Assembly: GCA_017562135.1 (NCBI GenBank)
Contig: QEYB01001642.1
Location: 248,001 to 312,000 of the forward strand
Length of the DNA stretch: 64,000 nt
From: Dipylidium caninum
Lineage: Eukaryota; Platyhelminthes; Cestoda; Cyclophyllidea; Dipylidiidae
Reading direction: 5' to 3'
Shown: piece by piece, positions 60,601 through 64,000 of the stretch
How positions within the stretch are numbered: position 1 is the stretch's first letter
Layout of the letters: each line of letters opens with the position of its first letter
Made by a program: the position numbers and the translations under genes
The notes under the pieces: model-generated
The model's database searches: none
Seen by the model: the letters and a program-made list of their open reading frames with translations, nothing else
What the model was told of the DNA's origin: nothing

Positions 60601-63600
60601 CGTTGATTACGTAAGCTTCATTACATGGTCCTCACGAAGTCGATACGGTTTTTCATTTAAATATATTTTATCGGGTGTGTTGCTTCTTATACTTACGCCA
60701 CCGAGGACTTGCTTAATTTTATTCAGTGGATTCATAAAAATAATGTCAACTTTTCTAACTGATTATGACTGAATTTGCATGTGAACGACTCATTTTTTGC
60801 CAAGTTCTTGAGGAGTAACGAAAAAACATCAATTTTGTTTACTGTGTTTGGTTTTCCTCGCTTTTCACTTTTTCTCATTAATCCGTTTTCTCACATGACG
60901 GTAAGAAAAGCCTTTTCCATGAAATTAATTTTCCTATTTTATGATATTTGTTAGCCACGTATGTTTTTCTTAATGGCTCCTAGTACTTTTGGAACAAGCT
61001 TGCCTTTGGACAGATATTTTGCCAATGACGGATTATAAAATTGCCTTAGTAATTGAATCCATTATTAGGTGTAATTATTCACAGAGGCCTGGCTCTCTTC
61101 TTGTCTAATTAAAATATCAACTGGTTTTTGTATCACGATTGTTGCTCTTCTTACTTCTGTTGAAAAAGACACAGAGATTAAGGGACTTAACGGGTAACTT
61201 TCTCACCTCGAGAATTCACTCGTAAGAGAGTTGAATTCTTCGTAGAGCAATGTTTTATTATGAACTACTGTTATACAGCTTACGAAAGTCGTTTGTCTTG
61301 AAGAATCTATGATTTATATACGTGTTACCAGGTCGTCAATTCTTTGAGGACCAATAATCTTTTAATGAGAAGAGGTTAAGAGCAAACTGCTATTTTGGTT
61401 GTTTGGTTTTTTGCCAAAGAATAGCTAGTAAAAAGAACGGTCAACTTGTTGGAGAAAACGTCATTAGGCGTGGCTTTAATACAGTAAAACAGGCCTCCTC
61501 ACTTATTTTTTGATAAGTAGTGCTCTAAGTGGGGCTGTTTACTAGAATTCACTTTTCTCGAATAAGCCAAATCACGATGAACTTCCACTCCTCCAGAAAG
61601 CACCTGCTTCTTACTTCACAACTCATTGATGGATCGCATAACTGAACTTTTAGAGGTTTTGCATTTTAGCTTGGGCATGGAGAAATCATTAAATATGACT
61701 TTTTGTGGAGTGAATGACTTAAAGATCTTGCTTATTGCTTTGTACCATCCACTCCGCTCGCGTTCTTAATGAATGGTAGGTAGTTTTACTGGCTGTTTCG
61801 TGAACAGTGTATCCTTACCGTTTGTAACTGGCATAAAATTGGCAAATTTACAAATGTAAGGCCACCTTGGTCGTGCCCATCGTAAAACTTCCATGACCTT
61901 GTTGTTCGCACTTTTCCCTTGGCGATATATCTCTGCTAATTCCATCTTCGATTTTCCACCTTTTAATGTTTTTTTAAAGTAGGGATGGCCACTTATTTTA
62001 ATTCCGTGTTTCATGATACCTTATCTTATCTGAACCGAGCGTCAACCGTGTTTATGTATTCGTTGCATAGAGGATACTTCGGAGTCAATTGTTAAAATTA
62101 TTGGAGGTACGTTTCAACATATGAAGCCAGTAATTAGAAAAAAAAATAGAGTAGTATATTTCGGCTCTTTGTTTTTTTTTCGTTTTTTTAAAACATTCTG
62201 GAGGATGTGATTTTCTATTAACCTGCCTTATCCACTTTCTCAATCGTCATTAAACTCCTCACAGCGTATTCCCCGAAAATAATCTACGTTTCAACATTGA
62301 TTCCTCGAGTGCTTGAACTCCCATACTTTTTATTGTCTTTCACTTGATAACCTGCGTACTTACTGCCACAAACCTCTCTATCTGCCAACTAGAATTCCGT
62401 AAAAGTGTACTTATTAATCTGTCTTGAAAAAATGCATTCTCTGAGTTAATACATCATAGTCGTTTTTCACATATACCACTGTCGTTCTTCTTAAAAGTCG
62501 TGTAGAATCTCCCGTTATTTTTTATTATCGAAAAGCATGAATTTCACCTTTGTTGTTCAACTTACCTTTTTTTTTCACAAACCTACGGTAAATGTTATAT
62601 ACAACTCATGTTTTTTTGCCATATTCTGATTAATGTTTTTTTTTTCATGAATTATTCCTTCAATTTAATTTTCCGGTGCCATTTAGAATGGTCAACGAAC
62701 CTGTATTACCCTATGCATTTGTGTTTTTACAACGTCCATGGTTACTCTTCATTTGATTGATAAAATCGTGTGCATGTATACTATATGTGTGTTGAAGACC
62801 TTGTCGATGGACTTAATAGGAGGCTTAGTTTCAGATCGCGTTGGCAGTGTTATTACGTAATCCCCATTGTCTATTTTGTTCAAAGCATTATCCTCTTTGC
62901 TTCATATTATACTTTTTGGGTTTGTTAAAGGCCTTAACCAGGATGACAGTTCAGCGGGCAAAAAGGACGGGACAGCCTTTTCGGGAGGCAATCTCTCTAA
63001 CCAATTTTTTGCTAATTTTCTCCGTGAAGACCAGGTGAGTGTCTTGCGTCTTCCCTTTTAATGCGCTAAGCGTTTTTGTGTCCATGCAGTAGTGTATAAT
63101 GCACTAGTCGTGTTTGCGGTCTGTTCACCAAAGCTGTATTTTGAGACGGTAGCTCCCCTTAGAGGTGAAGTTGAAACTAATATATACATACACACATATA
63201 AGTGTATTTTCTTCATGAGTTTTGCCCTTGTCAACCGCTTGTTGACGTACAATAGTGGTCTTGGAAGTGATGTGAAACCTTACCCAGAAGCGTCAGCACT
63301 TTTTGCATGTACCAACCCTCTCGGCGACGTGCGTGCGCGAATTGTTCTTTAAACTCAGACTTCGCTTTGCATTTTGCGAATCCACCTAAAATTTTTAATC
63401 AAAATCACCTTGGTGAGAGTTGCAGTGTGTTTATTTCCTCATCGCTCTCTTGATAGGGGCGGAATAAGACTTGGACGAAACGCATCTATAGCAATCGCGA
63501 CTGAGATGTCAGTAGTATGCCCCTATAATATCTTCCGGTATTTTACTATTTTCCGCATTTCTTAATCATCTAGGGGAGGGGAAGACGAGAACGAAACTAG

Positions 63601-64000
63601 ACGCTATCTGCCTTATTCATGCAGCAGGAGATATTAGCTAGAAGAAAAACCCAAAGTGCCTTTTATAAAAACAGCACGCGCTTAATGCGTTGATGTCCAC
63701 TCTTAGGCATTCCATTAGTTATAGTCTTACAAGTATTTCCTCCTTGTGTGAAGCAAATTGGGTATTCTGTACTAATAATGATAATAATAAGGTTTATTCT
63801 TTCCCTACTCGATGCGATTCCCTTTCTATAGATAAAATCTGTGAAAACACATACCCTCAAATAAGAGACAATTTGGTAAGCAAGGTGGCACTGAAATCGA
63901 AAGACCAAATACTTTATTGTCTCTGATAATCGAGAATGTTCACCAGTTGTGCGCTTCCCCATCATTAATTTCCCGAAATATTGCTTTAAATTCTCTTTGT
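57684..64000 (+). CDS. VPS53: VPS53, GARP/EARP tethering complex subunit (3' end beyond window)
   Basis: VPS53 works with VPS51, VPS52 and VPS54/VPS50 in endosome-to-Golgi tethering (family knowledge). Exons seen: 57684-57818, 57852-58030, 58261-58428, 58542-about 58720, 58859-59133, 59194-59459, 59748-59811, 59875-60023, 60096-60353, 62931-63034. Diagnostic segments are FPSEQSLSAIDDIIASISGK, TRKIVRGQW, LMVTEITGDIQQLDRAKKNL, ITTLNNLALIVGDVDHLNA, IAWLDKIDHRYAWLR, LERLIVEFCRNTRTDL, NTSPFEGIISNCF, LRKYLREYTEKVLLPGI and SSSSGGLTK. Frame is exact at every join except in the fourth exon, where LNEELKNIYAT and the following LSVEMRELLT are in different frames. Early introns are 33-288 nt; the last complete one is 2577 nt. 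The C-terminal part is outside the window. Confidence 0.94.
60354..62930. other. Large VPS53 intron
   Basis: A 2577-nt T-rich intron. A minus-strand ORF at 61766-62014 is the only frame of note and has no recognisable motif. I see no embedded gene or transposon in it. Confidence 0.6.
63035..64000. other. VPS53 intron running off the window
   Basis: After the GTGAGT donor at 63035 no further VPS53 exon is recognised before the edge. The sequence is AT-rich with short frames only. Confidence 0.5.

Noticed and set aside
61766..62014. 82-codon minus-strand ORF in the large VPS53 intron as an embedded gene or retroelement piece
   Set aside because: No recognisable transposon or family motif, and no splice support.
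1..64000. CRISPR arrays, bacterial operons, rRNA or tRNA clusters, viral genes
   Set aside because: None seen. The spliced animal genes make the first two inapplicable, and no tRNA-like B box with a matching acceptor stem was recognised by eye.

Overview
The window is eukaryotic nuclear DNA from an invertebrate animal, most probably a parasitic flatworm. A cestode is my best guess, made by inference. The reasons are spliced protein-coding genes of clear metazoan families, many GT-AG introns of only 30-40 nt, a single exon of an LC8-type dynein light chain (a family expanded in flatworm teguments), and a decayed mariner transposon. There are no bacterial operons, no CRISPR array, and I recognised no rRNA or tRNA gene.

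Layout. 1-12358: about 12 kb with no supportable gene. 12359-22945, minus strand: a ten-exon aryl hydrocarbon receptor / spineless-type bHLH-PAS factor whose frame I could follow from start to stop through every junction. 22946-27184: non-coding apart from one doubtful ORF. 27185-28577, minus: NAD(P)H-hydrate dehydratase (NAXD), cut by five introns of 34-38 nt. 29277-30409, plus: an unrecognised coiled-coil protein with introns of 30-33 nt and a proposed 15-nt microexon. 32362-35700, plus: DRC3/LRRC48 of the ciliary nexin-dynein regulatory complex. 36433-36988, plus: a tentative small gene. 38841-39037, minus: the LC8 exon. 41594-45961, minus: a three-exon secreted protein with a CUB domain, four LDLa modules and two trypsin folds that have lost their catalytic residues. 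46340-47185, minus: the mariner fossil. 49883-52415, minus: FAM98 with an RGG tail. 53561-54927, plus: an unrecognised 442-residue protein. 55289-57105, minus: RIO kinase 1. 57684 to beyond the window edge, plus: VPS53 of the GARP/EARP complexes.

The right half (about 27-64 kb) is a compact array of mostly housekeeping genes with very small introns and two divergent pairs (NAXD with the coiled-coil gene, RIOK1 with VPS53). The left 27 kb is dominated by one developmental regulator with kilobase introns and wide flanks. The genes are not one pathway: they cover metabolite repair, cilium motility, tRNA ligation, 40S ribosome maturation and vesicle tethering. The most unusual object is the CUB-LDLa tandem pseudoprotease. 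The other notable themes are the micro-introns and two single-base frame breaks in otherwise intact conserved genes (RIOK1, VPS53). Exon boundaries were inferred by eye from frame continuity, splice consensus and family similarity. No alignment or search was run.
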